Source: RUG12395 sp034178705 (GTDB lineage: Bacteria > Bacillota > Clostridia > Oscillospirales > CAG-272). From it: a stretch of 64,000 nt of DNA. Positions 1 through 9,118 of the stretch are shown piece by piece. A model generated the notes under the pieces. The model was not told the DNA's origin and ran no database searches. It saw nothing but the letters and a program-made list of their open reading frames with translations. A program made the position numbers and the translations under genes. The stretch is from NCBI GenBank assembly GCA_034178705.1, contig JAXFQY010000076.1, forward strand, positions 1-64,000. The letters are read 5' to 3'. Within the stretch, counting starts at the first letter, position 1, and each line of letters opens with the position of its first letter.

Positions 1-624
1 GGCTATATGTACCGCTACAATCCGGCGGTCCTTGATGCTCTGCGCAAGATTGACGCTGGTCTGCTCGGTGAAATCTACCATATTGACGCACAAATGAGTA
101 CAGAACACCAACCGGACTTCCGCCGCTGGCTGTCCGGCTTCAGCGGGGGAACGATGTATATTTTCGGCTGTCACCTGATTGATCTCATCGTCCGGATTCA
201 GGGAAAACCGCGGGAGGTGATTCCCTTTCTCTCTTCAAGCGGCAAGGACGGAATAAACTTCCGGGATAATGCCTGCGCCGCTCTTCTTTACGACAAGGGA
301 ACATCCTTTATCCGGACTTCCTCTGTCGAGGTAAACGGCTTCGGACGGCGACAGCTTGCAATATGCGGCAGCAAAGGGTCGATCGAGATCAAACCGATAG
401 AGAATCCGATGCGGGAAATCGAAGCATACGTACCCGAAACAAAAAGCTGGAACGACATTCACCGTGAGGTTTCTCTCGTGCCGCAGCTGCACCGCTACGA
501 CAACATGCTTCTTGACTTTGCAGACTTGATCCGGGGTTCCGGGAAAACCCCCTATACCTACGAACACGATCTCTACGTTCACAAGGCAACCCTTGCCGCA
601 TGCGGATTTGATGTCAGATTGTAA
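1..624 (+). CDS. Gfo/Idh/MocA-type oxidoreductase, C-terminal part (5' end outside window)
   Basis: The reading frame is open from the first base of the window, so the gene starts upstream; 207 codons are visible. The fragment opens with GYMYRYNP, which fits the stretch after the catalytic lysine motif in Gfo/Idh/MocA dehydrogenases. It continues with a C-terminal alpha/beta substrate domain including GGTMYIFGCHLIDL, the usual 'G-x-x-x-D-x-G-x-H-x-x-D' type helix of this family. These enzymes oxidise or reduce sugars and related polyols with NAD(P). It is followed 14 nt downstream by a quinone-oxidoreductase-like gene and then by a transporter and a second dehydrogenase, which suggests a small catabolic operon. 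Substrate unknown; the nucleotide-binding half is not visible. Confidence 0.85.
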   Translation, partial: GYMYRYNPAVLDALRKIDAGLLGEIYHIDAQMSTEHQPDFRRWLSGFSGGTMYIFGCHLIDLIVRIQGKPREVIPFLSSSGKDGINFRDNACAALLYDKGTSFIRTSSVEVNGFGRRQLAICGSKGSIEIKPIENPMREIEAYVPETKSWNDIHREVSLVPQLHRYDNMLLDFADLIRGSGKTPYTYEHDLYVHKATLAACGFDVRL

Positions 625-638
625 GGAGAAAACAGCCT

Positions 639-1625
639 ATGAAAGCCATGCTTGTTGATGCCGAAAAGCATCTTATATGGTCAGATGTTCCGGAGCCGGT
701 TCTGGAGGATGACCGTGTCCTGATTGAGATTGAAGCAGCGGCCTTGAACCGGGCAGACCTTCTTCAGCGCCGGGGAACCTATCCTTCACCAAAGGGGTGG
801 CCGCAATGGATGGGGCTGGAGGTAGCGGGATATATTTCCGCTGTCGGAAGAATTGCGGCAGCTAATTCCTCGCTGAAGGTCGGCGATCCTGTCTGTGCCC
901 TTCTCGGCGGCGGGGGATATGCACAAAGGGTTGCTGTTCCCTACCGGATGGTTATGCCGATCCCGCGCGGTCTTTCCATGCCGGAGGCTGCCTCTCTTCC
1001 GGAAGCCTATGCGACCTCCTATCTGAACCTTTTCCATGAAGCCCACCTTTCAGCCGGTCAGACAATCTATATAGCCGCGGGAGCATCCGGACTTGCCAGC
1101 GTTGCGATTCCGATGGCTAAGGCATTCGGAGCAAAGGTCGTCACCTCTGTCCTTTCGGCACAAATCGCCAAAAGCATCGAACCGCTCGGAGCCGATATCG
1201 TTGTGGATACCTCAACGCAAGCGTTGGAGGAAGTTTTCCGCGATTTGGATGAAAAAGGTACTCCCATAAACTGTGCAATGGACTGCCTCTGCGGAGAAGC
1301 ACTTGGCAAATGTCTTCCCTACATGGCGGAGGGCGGGTACTGGATTGTCATCTCTACACTTGCCGGAACAGAAACCAATCTCCTTCTCCGCCCGCTTCTT
1401 ACCCGCGGTCTCCACCTCGTCGGAAGCATGCTCCGCAAACGCTCCGTCGCGGAAAAAGCAGAACTTCTTGCCGAGCTCGTCGAACGTGTCTGGCCGAAGC
1501 TGGAAAGCGGAGAGATTCGCCCGAGTCTTTACAAAGTTCTTCCAATGTCACAGGCGGAGGAAGCACACGCGATCCTTGAAAAAGGGGAAAACATCGGAAA
1601 GGTCGTTCTCACGCTTCATTCATGA
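639..1625 (+). CDS. NAD(P)H:quinone oxidoreductase, PIG3-like zinc-independent MDR protein
   Basis: A 328-residue medium-chain dehydrogenase/reductase. The N-terminal GroES-like domain has the family pattern ALNRADLLQRRGTYPSPKGW and GLEVAGYISAVG, typical of PIG3/quinone oxidoreductases that lack the catalytic zinc. A Rossmann domain follows (AAGASGLASVAIPMAKA). Length matches the family. The ATG is preceded by AAGGAG. Its stop codon overlaps the next gene's ATG (ATGA), so the genes are probably co-translated. Likely role is NADPH-dependent reduction of a quinone or enone; the true substrate cannot be read from sequence. Confidence 0.88.
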   Translation: MKAMLVDAEKHLIWSDVPEPVLEDDRVLIEIEAAALNRADLLQRRGTYPSPKGWPQWMGLEVAGYISAVGRIAAANSSLKVGDPVCALLGGGGYAQRVAVPYRMVMPIPRGLSMPEAASLPEAYATSYLNLFHEAHLSAGQTIYIAAGASGLASVAIPMAKAFGAKVVTSVLSAQIAKSIEPLGADIVVDTSTQALEEVFRDLDEKGTPINCAMDCLCGEALGKCLPYMAEGGYWIVISTLAGTETNLLLRPLLTRGLHLVGSMLRKRSVAEKAELLAELVERVWPKLESGEIRPSLYKVLPMSQAEEAHAILEKGENIGKVVLTLHS

Positions 1626-2572
1626 CAAAAATCATCCTCTCAACCACTGCTCAGATTTTGGTGATTTTCTCCTATATTCTGATCGGTTTTGTACTACGCA
1701 GACTTGCTCTGCTCCCTCAATCCTCCGGAAAAACGCTTTCTGTTCTGGAAACCACAGTCTTTCTTCCCGCGATGATCTTTACCAATCTTTTCTCTCATAT
1801 CCGCGTTTCCACGATCGTCTCTCACGCGGCAACCCTCGGTTTTGGATTTCTTTTTCTTCTGTTTGTGCTTTTTGTATCTTTTCTCTTTGCCAAATTACTG
1901 TCGAAAAAAGGTGAGCGAAGAGAAAGAAATACCCTGATTTACATCTTCGCTTTCTCCAATTATGCTTATTTTGGCTATCCGCTGCTGCGAAATGTTTTCG
2001 GCGAGACAATGTTAGCGGAAACTGTTTTATTTGCCGTTCCTTTCACTATCACCATTTTCACGCTCGGCACCTATCTGCTGACGGGAGAATCCGGGAAGCG
2101 CGGTTCCCGTTTTTCGGTGTCAGGGAAAATGCTGCCTGTCCTTGCGGCGGTTTTCTTCGGAATTCTTTTTGGACTGCTGGACATAAAGCTGCCTTCTGTA
2201 GTTACAACGGGCATTTCCGATCTTTCCAAATGCATGTGTCCCGTATCGATGATTCTGACCGGTTATGTTCTTGCCTCTTATCGGATTAAGGAGCTTTTCC
2301 GATCTGCACGCGCCTATCTGATTGCGGCTATCCGTGTGATTCTTTTTCCCCTACTGACTGCCGGCCTTTTGTGGCTGATCGGGTTGCGGGGATCGGCTTT
2401 TGTTATTCCGGTCTTCATAACCTCCATGCCGGTGGGTATGAATGTTGTCATTTTTTCTGAGGCAAACGGCAAAAACAGCAGCGCAGAAGCACGCATCTGT
2501 TTTATTTCTTATCTCATTTCACTGATTACCATACCGATTATTTTCGGGATACTGCAAGGGAGCGTTTCATGA
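1622..2572 (+). CDS. AEC-family (auxin efflux carrier-like) membrane transporter
   Basis: A 316-residue, very hydrophobic protein with about ten membrane segments in two halves split near residue 160, the arrangement of AEC-type carriers. The opening segment resembles the family start (ILVIFSYILIGFVLRRLALL), and the C-terminal half has GLRGSAFVIPVFITSMPVG, where AEC proteins carry a conserved small-residue/proline helix. It overlaps its upstream and downstream neighbours by ATGA. Bacterial members move small carboxylates such as malate, but the substrate is not determinable here. Placement between dehydrogenases suggests it exports or imports their substrate or product. Confidence 0.85.
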   Translation: MTKIILSTTAQILVIFSYILIGFVLRRLALLPQSSGKTLSVLETTVFLPAMIFTNLFSHIRVSTIVSHAATLGFGFLFLLFVLFVSFLFAKLLSKKGERRERNTLIYIFAFSNYAYFGYPLLRNVFGETMLAETVLFAVPFTITIFTLGTYLLTGESGKRGSRFSVSGKMLPVLAAVFFGILFGLLDIKLPSVVTTGISDLSKCMCPVSMILTGYVLASYRIKELFRSARAYLIAAIRVILFPLLTAGLLWLIGLRGSAFVIPVFITSMPVGMNVVIFSEANGKNSSAEARICFISYLISLITIPIIFGILQGSVS

Positions 2573-3576
2573 AAAGAAAACAAATTTTATTTACCGGCGT
2601 CGGCGTTGCAGAACTGTGTGACACGGAAATCGGCAAACCGAGCGAAAACGAGGTGTTGGTCAAAACGGAAGTCAGCGTGATCAGTGCCGGAACCGAGCGT
2701 GACAACCTTCTTGCCGCTCCCAATACAGCAGGGGCCGGCAGATTCCCGATAGCGGAAGGATACTGCTCTGTCGGAATTGTTGAGGAAACCGGTGCAAACG
2801 TCAAAAAAGTAAAAGCAGGCGATCGTGTCCTCTGCTACCACGGAAATCATGCCGACTATAACAAGGTACCGGCAAGCCAGGTTTATCCGGTCCGCGACAG
2901 AGCAATTCCCCCAGAGCATGCCGCGCTCGTCATCATTGCCGCAATGGGTCTTGGCGGGGTTCGCAAGCTCAGACTGGAATTCGGAGAGTCCGCCATGGTC
3001 ATGGGACTTGGCCTTCTCGGAATGTTTTCTGTTCAGTTTCTCCGCCTTTCCGGCGCCATGCCTTTGATGGTTGCGGATCTGAATGAGGAACGCCGCAGAA
3101 TTGCTCTTGCTACCGGTGCCGAATACGCTTTTGATCCGACAGATCCGGACTTTTCCGCAAAGGTAAAGGAAATCACGCGCGGAAAGGGCGTCAAGGCTAT
3201 CATCGAAGTCACAGGCAAATCGATCGCCCTGAAACAGGCACTGGATTGCGCCGCTTATATGGGACGGATTTCCCTGCTCGGTTGTACGCGCACCTCGGAT
3301 TGTCCGATCGATTATTATCAGAAAGTTCACCGTCCTGGAGTGGAGCTGATCGGCGCGCATAACATGGTCCGTCCAAAGCTGGAAAGCTATCCCTATCATT
3401 GGACAAACGAAGACGACTGTCTTGCAATCCTTGACAGCATCAGCACCGGTCGACTGAACTGTAAACCGTTGATCAACGAAATACACAGTCCGCTTGAAGC
3501 ATCGGAGGTTTATGCAGAACTTGCCACAAACAAATCTTTTCCCCTCGGCGTGCTTTTTGATTGGAGGCTTCTGTGA
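2569..3576 (+). CDS. MDR-superfamily dehydrogenase lacking the catalytic zinc ligands
   Basis: A 335-residue MDR protein of the type often linked or fused to Gfo/Idh/MocA proteins. The early motif SVISAGTERDNLL replaces the Cys-Gly-x-Asp zinc site of alcohol dehydrogenases, and the usual Gly-His-Glu is replaced by AEGYCSVG, so catalytic zinc is not expected. The Rossmann segment is GLGLLGMFSVQFLRLSG. It is the last gene of the plus-strand operon (ATGA overlap with the transporter). Together with the partial Gfo/Idh gene it suggests oxidation-reduction of a sugar or cyclitol derivative. The specific reaction is unknown. Confidence 0.85.
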   Translation: MKRKQILFTGVGVAELCDTEIGKPSENEVLVKTEVSVISAGTERDNLLAAPNTAGAGRFPIAEGYCSVGIVEETGANVKKVKAGDRVLCYHGNHADYNKVPASQVYPVRDRAIPPEHAALVIIAAMGLGGVRKLRLEFGESAMVMGLGLLGMFSVQFLRLSGAMPLMVADLNEERRRIALATGAEYAFDPTDPDFSAKVKEITRGKGVKAIIEVTGKSIALKQALDCAAYMGRISLLGCTRTSDCPIDYYQKVHRPGVELIGAHNMVRPKLESYPYHWTNEDDCLAILDSISTGRLNCKPLINEIHSPLEASEVYAELATNKSFPLGVLFDWRLL

Positions 3577-3737
3577 TTTTGTGAATATAAGCGTTTCTTT
3601 CGGAAGATAGTGATAAAAATTGCGGAAATGATCTTTTGCAATGCTCTCTTGTAGTATTTACGGTTTTCTCCATGCGCTTAAAATACAGATACACAGGGGC
3701 GTTCTATCACACCTAAAACCGAAGAAATATGTTTTTT

Positions 3738-3802
3738 AAGTGATTGAGTCCTATCTGTTGGTTTGTTTTTGGTAAAACGATTCTAACATGGCTCAATCAC
3801 TT
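3738..3802 (+). terminator. Possible terminator after the dehydrogenase operon
   Basis: Perfect 11-bp inverted repeat AAGTGATTGAG (3738-3748) and CTCAATCACTT (3792-3802), followed by a long T-rich run. The 43-nt loop is unusually long for an intrinsic terminator. The right arm also contains the stop codon of a decayed minus-strand frame, so the symmetry may have another origin. Confidence 0.35.
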
Positions 3803-4008
3803 TTTCTTTTTTTGAATCTCACAACAATTGTAGCATTACGCCTTTGATTTCTCTTGACGTTTTCCTCGTTAAATTGTATAAAGGTCTTAGACGTGTTCAA
3901 ATCTCCGTCTGAATGTTTGTTGTGGTGACTTTCCTTCTAACGGAGTTTTTTGAGCCGGTTTATTTCTTTTGCGATTTTTTTGAATTTGCGGAATTTATTA
4001 TACCTTAT
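3793..4008 (-). pseudogene. Decayed small reading frame in AT-rich island
   Basis: On the minus strand a frame is open from 4008 down to TGA at 3793-3795 apart from one TAG at 3937-3939. The part after the TAG is 47 codons long in AT-rich DNA and has a protein-like composition (KESHHNKHSDGDLNTSKTF, then a basic tail ending KKRKSD). No ATG or ribosome site opens it. I do not recognise the family. It could be the worn end of a mobile-element or phage gene, or chance. The rest of 3577-4197 holds the hairpins and promoter listed separately and no convincing gene. Confidence 0.2.
3854..3882 (+). promoter_or_regulatory. Orphan sigma-A-like promoter
   Basis: TTGACG (3854-3859), 17-bp spacer, TATAAA (3877-3882). 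No plus-strand gene with a ribosome site follows. About 20 nt downstream, CTCCGT (3904-3909) can pair with ACGGAG (3940-3945) just before a T run, so the product might be a very short RNA. Confidence 0.35.
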
Positions 4009-4068
4009 CTAAGCAAGGAAAAGAAATGGAACGACTCCTGGAGTGAAAATTCATTTTTCTCTTCACCA

Positions 4069-4117
4069 AACAAAGAAATCCGAACCCAGGACGCCCTGCG
4101 GTTCGGATTTCTTTGTT
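4069..4117 (-). terminator. Strong hairpin downstream of the secA-operon membrane genes
   Basis: Perfect 17-bp inverted repeat: arms 4069-4085 and 4101-4117 (core CAAAGAAATCCGAAC), with a small CAGG/CCTG inner stem in the 15-nt loop. It lies about 80 bp beyond the stop codon of the minus-strand operon and is followed on that strand by TTTGG, so it probably ends that transcript. The T run is short. Confidence 0.5.
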
Positions 4118-4197
4118 CAAAATTCCGAAGAGATCTTCCGAATCAGCAATTAGCGAAATCCTCGAAAGCCCCGAAAGTTCGGAAAACTTTGAAAAAA

Positions 4198-5724
4198 TTA
4201 ACCTTCCTCAAGTGAATATTTATATCGTAAGCTTTCTTTCAGCTTATCCAAGTACCAAAGGACCATGCAGAAAAAGGCAAGAGCCAGCACAAGATCAATA
4301 ATCCAATAAAAATCCACGCGCGGAATATACAGATGTGTTGTATCTGTGTACGTCTGCTCCTTTAATGCAACACTTTCGGTATCAACAAGGATAAAACGAT
4401 AGACAATTCCGGAAACAGCAGAAAGTACAGAGAAAATACAAGCCGAAACAGTACGCCGGCGGTGCCCTCCGATTTCGGTAAGAACGCGGGTTTGATAGGA
4501 AAGCAGTTTTCCTTCTCCAAGTTCATCCCGAGCAAACCGCGTCAACTTCAGAAAGAGAAGGCAAATCAAAACCGTAAACAGAAGAGAGGAAAGGTCTTCA
4601 ACAAGGATCAAAGAAAGATAATGTGCGGTTGCCGCATCACGGCGCCATACATCCGAAAAACTGAACCGGCGATGAAACGAGAGGGAAAGCCAAAAGGAGA
4701 CTGCACCGCCTGCAAAGGGGAAAAACGCTAAAACGGTCATCCAAACCGGCATAGGAAAAAGCTTTTTCCCGACATACAGCACGGAAAACAGAAGCAAAGC
4801 AGCAGAAAGAACATCGGGAAAAAGATTCTGCTCATCAATAAAAAAATCCAGTGCAAGAAATACAGCCGCAGTAAGGAAGACGGTAGCCCGGCAGAATTTC
4901 CGATAGGAATGCAGCTTGTGCTCCGGAGGATAATTGGTATCCAGATACGATAAAAGTCCACTGCAGAAGCAATCATCGGCACAAAGGCCGTGAATATATC
5001 GGCGAAACGCAACCAGCCACACGATCCCGATCGCAAGTGCGGGCAAAAAAGACAATACGGTATAGAAAGCTTTGAACTCAGTCTGGGGCACACGATAAAG
5101 GGAAAGGGACGGATCTCCGCTCTGCCCGGAAAGATAAACAAGCTCCGGAAGAACGGAAAGCAGACGGAGAAGAGACATAGAAATCACGGTCAGCCATTTC
5201 AGAGAAGAAACCCCAAACGGTCTGCGCGGCTTCTTATTGCTGTGCTGTGTTTTTCTCTGCTTTTCCGGCGCAAAAACAAAGCCGTTTTCCGTCTTCACCG
5301 TCCGAACAATATGGAAAGCAGCCGTTCCCTCGTAACGCTCACCGATATAGATAAAACCGTCAAACAAATTCAGAAAAACCACAACGAGAAGAACCGTTTC
5401 AAGAATAGCATAGGTGAAGGTAAAAACAAGCATAATCGACTGTTCCGCCGTGTGCTCATGAAAAATACGGAACATCAGAAAAAAAGCGGGAATACGAGAG
5501 AGACTGAACCAAAAGAACCGAAGGAATCCCCGGCGCGCAGACTCCAGATAAGGTGTGACATCACGCAGCCTCCGGAGAGCAGCAAGCATAAACAGAGCGC
5601 CGATAAAATCCGGAAGGAAATCGAAAATGTTCAGAAAAGGATTGAAAAGAAAGACAGCGCCCACTGCAAAGCACGGAATGCCAAGAAGCACAGAGGGGCG
5701 AACAGACTGCTCTGCCTTTTTCAT
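4198..5724 (-). CDS. Polytopic membrane protein, function unknown
   Basis: A 508-residue protein with roughly twelve predicted membrane helices in two blocks, separated by a short polar region near residues 145-175. The start is supported by GGAGG six nt before the ATG, and the ATG overlaps the upstream gene's stop (ATGA). It is the last gene of the long minus-strand operon that contains secA. The first block (residues 1-150) resembles the neighbouring 200-residue membrane protein in general character: hydrophobic, with 'F-L-P-D-F-I-G' type loops. No enzymatic motif was seen. Role unknown; an association with secretion is only suggested by position. Confidence 0.75.
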   Translation of the reverse strand: MKKAEQSVRPSVLLGIPCFAVGAVFLFNPFLNIFDFLPDFIGALFMLAALRRLRDVTPYLESARRGFLRFFWFSLSRIPAFFLMFRIFHEHTAEQSIMLVFTFTYAILETVLLVVVFLNLFDGFIYIGERYEGTAAFHIVRTVKTENGFVFAPEKQRKTQHSNKKPRRPFGVSSLKWLTVISMSLLRLLSVLPELVYLSGQSGDPSLSLYRVPQTEFKAFYTVLSFLPALAIGIVWLVAFRRYIHGLCADDCFCSGLLSYLDTNYPPEHKLHSYRKFCRATVFLTAAVFLALDFFIDEQNLFPDVLSAALLLFSVLYVGKKLFPMPVWMTVLAFFPFAGGAVSFWLSLSFHRRFSFSDVWRRDAATAHYLSLILVEDLSSLLFTVLICLLFLKLTRFARDELGEGKLLSYQTRVLTEIGGHRRRTVSACIFSVLSAVSGIVYRFILVDTESVALKEQTYTDTTHLYIPRVDFYWIIDLVLALAFFCMVLWYLDKLKESLRYKYSLEEG

Positions 5725-6323
5725 TTTTTATCCTCCTTTTTTTCTTCCATCCTTTTCTCCTTCTCTTCTGCTTTCTGAATCTCCAACTCTTCCCCTTCCA
5801 GGCCAATCGAGCGATAGCAGGAGAAGAAAAGGGAAAATGCTACAAGACCAACAAGCAATCCTGCAAACAAGATGATCATAAATCCGGAGGATGACGGAGG
5901 AATCAGCTTCACAGTCAGAAGAAAATTAAAAATGAAAACGGTAACATGGATCACAATACAGTATACAGCCCGGACGGCAAGACGATCAATGCCGGTCTCC
6001 CTTGCGATCTGATAGGTTCCGTAAAAAACAGCACACCGAAACAGGACGCAAAGAATAAGGGAGAGCATACTGATCACGGAATAAAGCGTTGTACCCTGAT
6101 AGGAATACAGACCGAGCATATCGAGACAGGAGAAAACGAGTTGGGCAAAGGAGGTAAAAAGTCCGAAAAATCCGATATACTGTGCTATACGGTACCCACG
6201 GTTGTATACGGAAAGGCGGGTAACCCCGAAAAGCATCAGTGCATAGCCAAGCCATTCCGTAAAACCCGAATAGACAGGGTTCAAAGATACAAGATACCCG
6301 CAAAGAAGGTAACCGAAGCCCAA
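5721..6323 (-). CDS. Small polytopic membrane protein, function unknown
   Basis: A 200-residue protein with about six membrane helices and a highly charged lysine/glutamate tail (EIQKAEEKEKRMEEKKEDKK). The start is a TTG at 6323, chosen because GAGGTG lies 5 nt upstream and overlaps the end of secA; no better in-frame start exists. Its stop overlaps the ATG of the next membrane protein, so the pair is probably translated together. The family was not recognised. Confidence 0.72.
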   Translation of the reverse strand: MGFGYLLCGYLVSLNPVYSGFTEWLGYALMLFGVTRLSVYNRGYRIAQYIGFFGLFTSFAQLVFSCLDMLGLYSYQGTTLYSVISMLSLILCVLFRCAVFYGTYQIARETGIDRLAVRAVYCIVIHVTVFIFNFLLTVKLIPPSSSGFMIILFAGLLVGLVAFSLFFSCYRSIGLEGEELEIQKAEEKEKRMEEKKEDKK

Positions 6324-6336
6324 AAAATCACCTCAT

Positions 6337-9093
6337 TCAGCCGCCGTCCCGATCATTGGCACCGCAGCACTTTTTGTATTTCTTCCCACTTCCGCAGGGG
6401 CAAAGATCGTTTCTTCCGACCTTCTGGGCAGCCGGAGTACGGCGCGGCACCGGTTTGCCACCGTCGAACCCCTCAATTAACGGTTTTGCTACTTGCTGGC
6501 GAACGATTTTCACCTCTCGTTTGGGAGCCGGGAAGAAGGTAAGAATATCCCGCACGGTGCTCTCCCGGATATCGTCAATCATAGCATCAAACATATCCGC
6601 ACCCTGAATCCGATATTCGGTCAGCGGATTGCGCTGCGCATAGGCATTCAGAGAAACACCGGATTTCAGATCCTCCATCGCTTCCAGCTGATCGATCCAT
6701 TTCAGATCCACATTCCGAAGAAGCTTGACACGGTCAAGCTCCCGGGCAAGCTCCTCACTGCCGAGGATGGATGCTTTATCGTTGTAGAGCGCCATGGCTC
6801 GGGAAAGGAGAAGGTCGGAAAGGGACTCATGCGTCAGCTTCTCAAGCTGCTCAGAAGTCAATTCAAAGTCCTTCGGCGTGCAGAGCCAGCCGCCGAATTT
6901 CTCAAGAAGCATGTCAAAATTCCAATCAGCCTTGTTTTCGGAAGCGCATGCCATTGTGACAGCACCGGCGACAGACTGTTCGATCATTGCGGTAATCTTC
7001 GGACGGAGATCAACCCCCTCGAGCACTTCCCTGCGCTGCCCGTAGATCACCCGACGCTGCTGATTCATGACATCGTCATATTCAAGGGTATGCTTGCGCA
7101 TACGGAAGTTCTGATCTTCACGCCGTTTTTGGGCGCTTTCAATGCTGTTGGAGAGAATCCGGGCATCAATTGTCATATCATCGTCCAATCCGAGACGGTC
7201 GACGATTGCCATCATCCGGTCTCCGCCGAACAGGCGCATCAAATCATCCTCAAGGGAGATATAGAAACGGGACTCACCGGGGTCTCCCTGCCGTCCGCTT
7301 CGCCCACGCAGCTGGTTATCAATCCGGCGGGACTCATGACGCTCCGTGCCGAGAATATAAAGACCGCCAAGCGCACAGACCTTTTCCGCTTCCGGTTTGA
7401 TTGCGTCCGCGTATTTCTTTTTCAGTTCCGCAAACAGCTTACGCTCGAGAAGAATCTCCGGATCCTCAGTGTGGGCAAAAGAAACAGCATTGCCGATCAT
7501 TTCATCCGTGTAGCCGTGCTCCTTCCTAAGCTCAGCTTTGGCAAGAAACTCCGGGTTGCCCCCGAGCAGAATATCGGTGCCGCGTCCTGCCATGTTGGTG
7601 GAAATCGTAACTGCGCCAAGCTTACCCGCCTGTGCCACAATCTCCGCTTCTTTTTCATGATATTTCGCGTTCAGAACTGTATGCGGAATCTTAGCGGTCT
7701 GAAGCAGCTTGGAAAGTTGCTCCGATTTTTCAACAGAAACGGTACCGACAAGAACCGGTTGACCGCGATCGTGGCATTCACGGATTTTTTCAACAATTGC
7801 ACGGAGCTTCGCCTGCTCAGAGCGATAGACCATATCCGTATGGTCACGGCGGATCATCGGCTTGTTTGTCGGAACCTCCACGACATCGAGGTTATAAATT
7901 TCCCGGAATTCGGTCTCCTCTGTCAGTGCAGTACCGGTCATGCCGGAAAGCTTCTCATACATGCGGAAATAGTTCTGAAACGTAATTGTCGCAAGGGTTT
8001 TGTTTTCCTTTTCGACTTTTACATGCTCCTTTGCTTCAATTGCCTGGTGCAATCCCTCATTATAGCGCCGTCCGGGCATCAAACGTCCGGTAAAAGCGTC
8101 GACAATGACAACCCGACCGTCCTTGACAATATAATCTACTTCACGGCGCATGATGCCGTGTGCACGGATTGCCTGATTTACATGATGAGCAATTGTCGCA
8201 TTTTCGGGGTCTGACAGATTTTCAAGCCCGAAAAATTTCTCTGTTTTTGAAATACCGGACGCCGTTAAGGTAACAGAGCGCGCTTTTTCGTCAACAATAT
8301 AATCCGCGTCGATATCGTCGTGGTTTTCTTTATCATCCAGCTCCTTGATGACGAATTTTCTCATACGGCTGACAAGCTGATCTGCACGCTCATATAGATC
8401 GGTACTCTTTTCCCCTTCTCCGGAAATAATCAGCGGAGTCCGGGCCTCATCAATCAAAACAGAGTCAACCTCATCCACAATCGCAAAATGATGGCCGCGC
8501 TGAACGGTTTGCTCCAGTCGGATAACCATATTGTCCCGCAGATAATCAAAGCCGAATTCATTATTCGTTCCATAGGTTACATCCGCCTGATACGCCGCGC
8601 GCTTCTCGTCCGTATTCTGCCCATGAACCACCAGTCCGGTCTTCATGCCGAGAAAAGCGAAAATACGCCCCATTTCTTCTGCACCGCAGCGTGCCAGATA
8701 ATCATTGACGGTAACAATATGGACGCCCTTTCCCGTAAGAGCATTCAAATATGCGGGAAGGGTAGCAACGAGGGTTTTCCCTTCACCCGTCTTCATTTCC
8801 GCAATCCGCCCTTGATGCAGAAGAATCCCACCGATCAACTGAACACGGAACGGACGCTTTCCAAGGGTGCGATCCGCTGTTTCACGGACAGCTGCAAACG
8901 CTTCCGGCAGAAGATCATCGAGCATCGCGCCGTTAGCAAGGCGCTCCCGGAAGAGAGCGGTAGAAGCAGAAAGCTCCGAATCGCTCATCGCCGCGTAACG
9001 ATCCGCCAAAGCCTCAATCGCGTCAACCGTTTTTGTCAGCTTGCGGATTTGTCTCTCGCTGTAGGTACCGATAATGGAATCAATAAGCTTCAT
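6337..9093 (-). CDS. secA: Preprotein translocase ATPase SecA
   Basis: A 918-residue SecA. It has the Walker A motif GEGKT (103-107), the DEAD-like IVDEVDSVLIDEART segment, the preprotein cross-linking region, the second nucleotide fold (GTVSVEKSEQL, NMAGRGTDILLGG, RGRSGRQGDPG), and a C-terminal zinc-binding tail CPCGSGKKYKKCC (about 898-910). SecA drives post-translational export through SecYEG at the membrane. The start has AAAGG upstream. It sits in a long operon between a SpoIID-like gene and two membrane-protein genes. Length and motifs are complete. Confidence 0.98.
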   Translation of the reverse strand: MKLIDSIIGTYSERQIRKLTKTVDAIEALADRYAAMSDSELSASTALFRERLANGAMLDDLLPEAFAAVRETADRTLGKRPFRVQLIGGILLHQGRIAEMKTGEGKTLVATLPAYLNALTGKGVHIVTVNDYLARCGAEEMGRIFAFLGMKTGLVVHGQNTDEKRAAYQADVTYGTNNEFGFDYLRDNMVIRLEQTVQRGHHFAIVDEVDSVLIDEARTPLIISGEGEKSTDLYERADQLVSRMRKFVIKELDDKENHDDIDADYIVDEKARSVTLTASGISKTEKFFGLENLSDPENATIAHHVNQAIRAHGIMRREVDYIVKDGRVVIVDAFTGRLMPGRRYNEGLHQAIEAKEHVKVEKENKTLATITFQNYFRMYEKLSGMTGTALTEETEFREIYNLDVVEVPTNKPMIRRDHTDMVYRSEQAKLRAIVEKIRECHDRGQPVLVGTVSVEKSEQLSKLLQTAKIPHTVLNAKYHEKEAEIVAQAGKLGAVTISTNMAGRGTDILLGGNPEFLAKAELRKEHGYTDEMIGNAVSFAHTEDPEILLERKLFAELKKKYADAIKPEAEKVCALGGLYILGTERHESRRIDNQLRGRSGRQGDPGESRFYISLEDDLMRLFGGDRMMAIVDRLGLDDDMTIDARILSNSIESAQKRREDQNFRMRKHTLEYDDVMNQQRRVIYGQRREVLEGVDLRPKITAMIEQSVAGAVTMACASENKADWNFDMLLEKFGGWLCTPKDFELTSEQLEKLTHESLSDLLLSRAMALYNDKASILGSEELARELDRVKLLRNVDLKWIDQLEAMEDLKSGVSLNAYAQRNPLTEYRIQGADMFDAMIDDIRESTVRDILTFFPAPKREVKIVRQQVAKPLIEGFDGGKPVPRRTPAAQKVGRNDLCPCGSGKKYKKCCGANDRDGG

Positions 9094-9118
9094 GAGTTGC
9101 CTTTCATCAAAAAGAATC

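Noticed and set aside
3913..4215. Plus-strand frame of 100 codons in the AT-rich island
   Set aside because: No ribosome site, composition follows local A/T runs, and it reads straight through a 17-bp hairpin.
6493..8214. Long open frame (573 codons) on the plus strand opposite secA
   Set aside because: It lies wholly antisense to a fully conserved secA, has no ribosome site, and shows low-complexity Arg/Lys/Leu composition. It is a codon-bias shadow.
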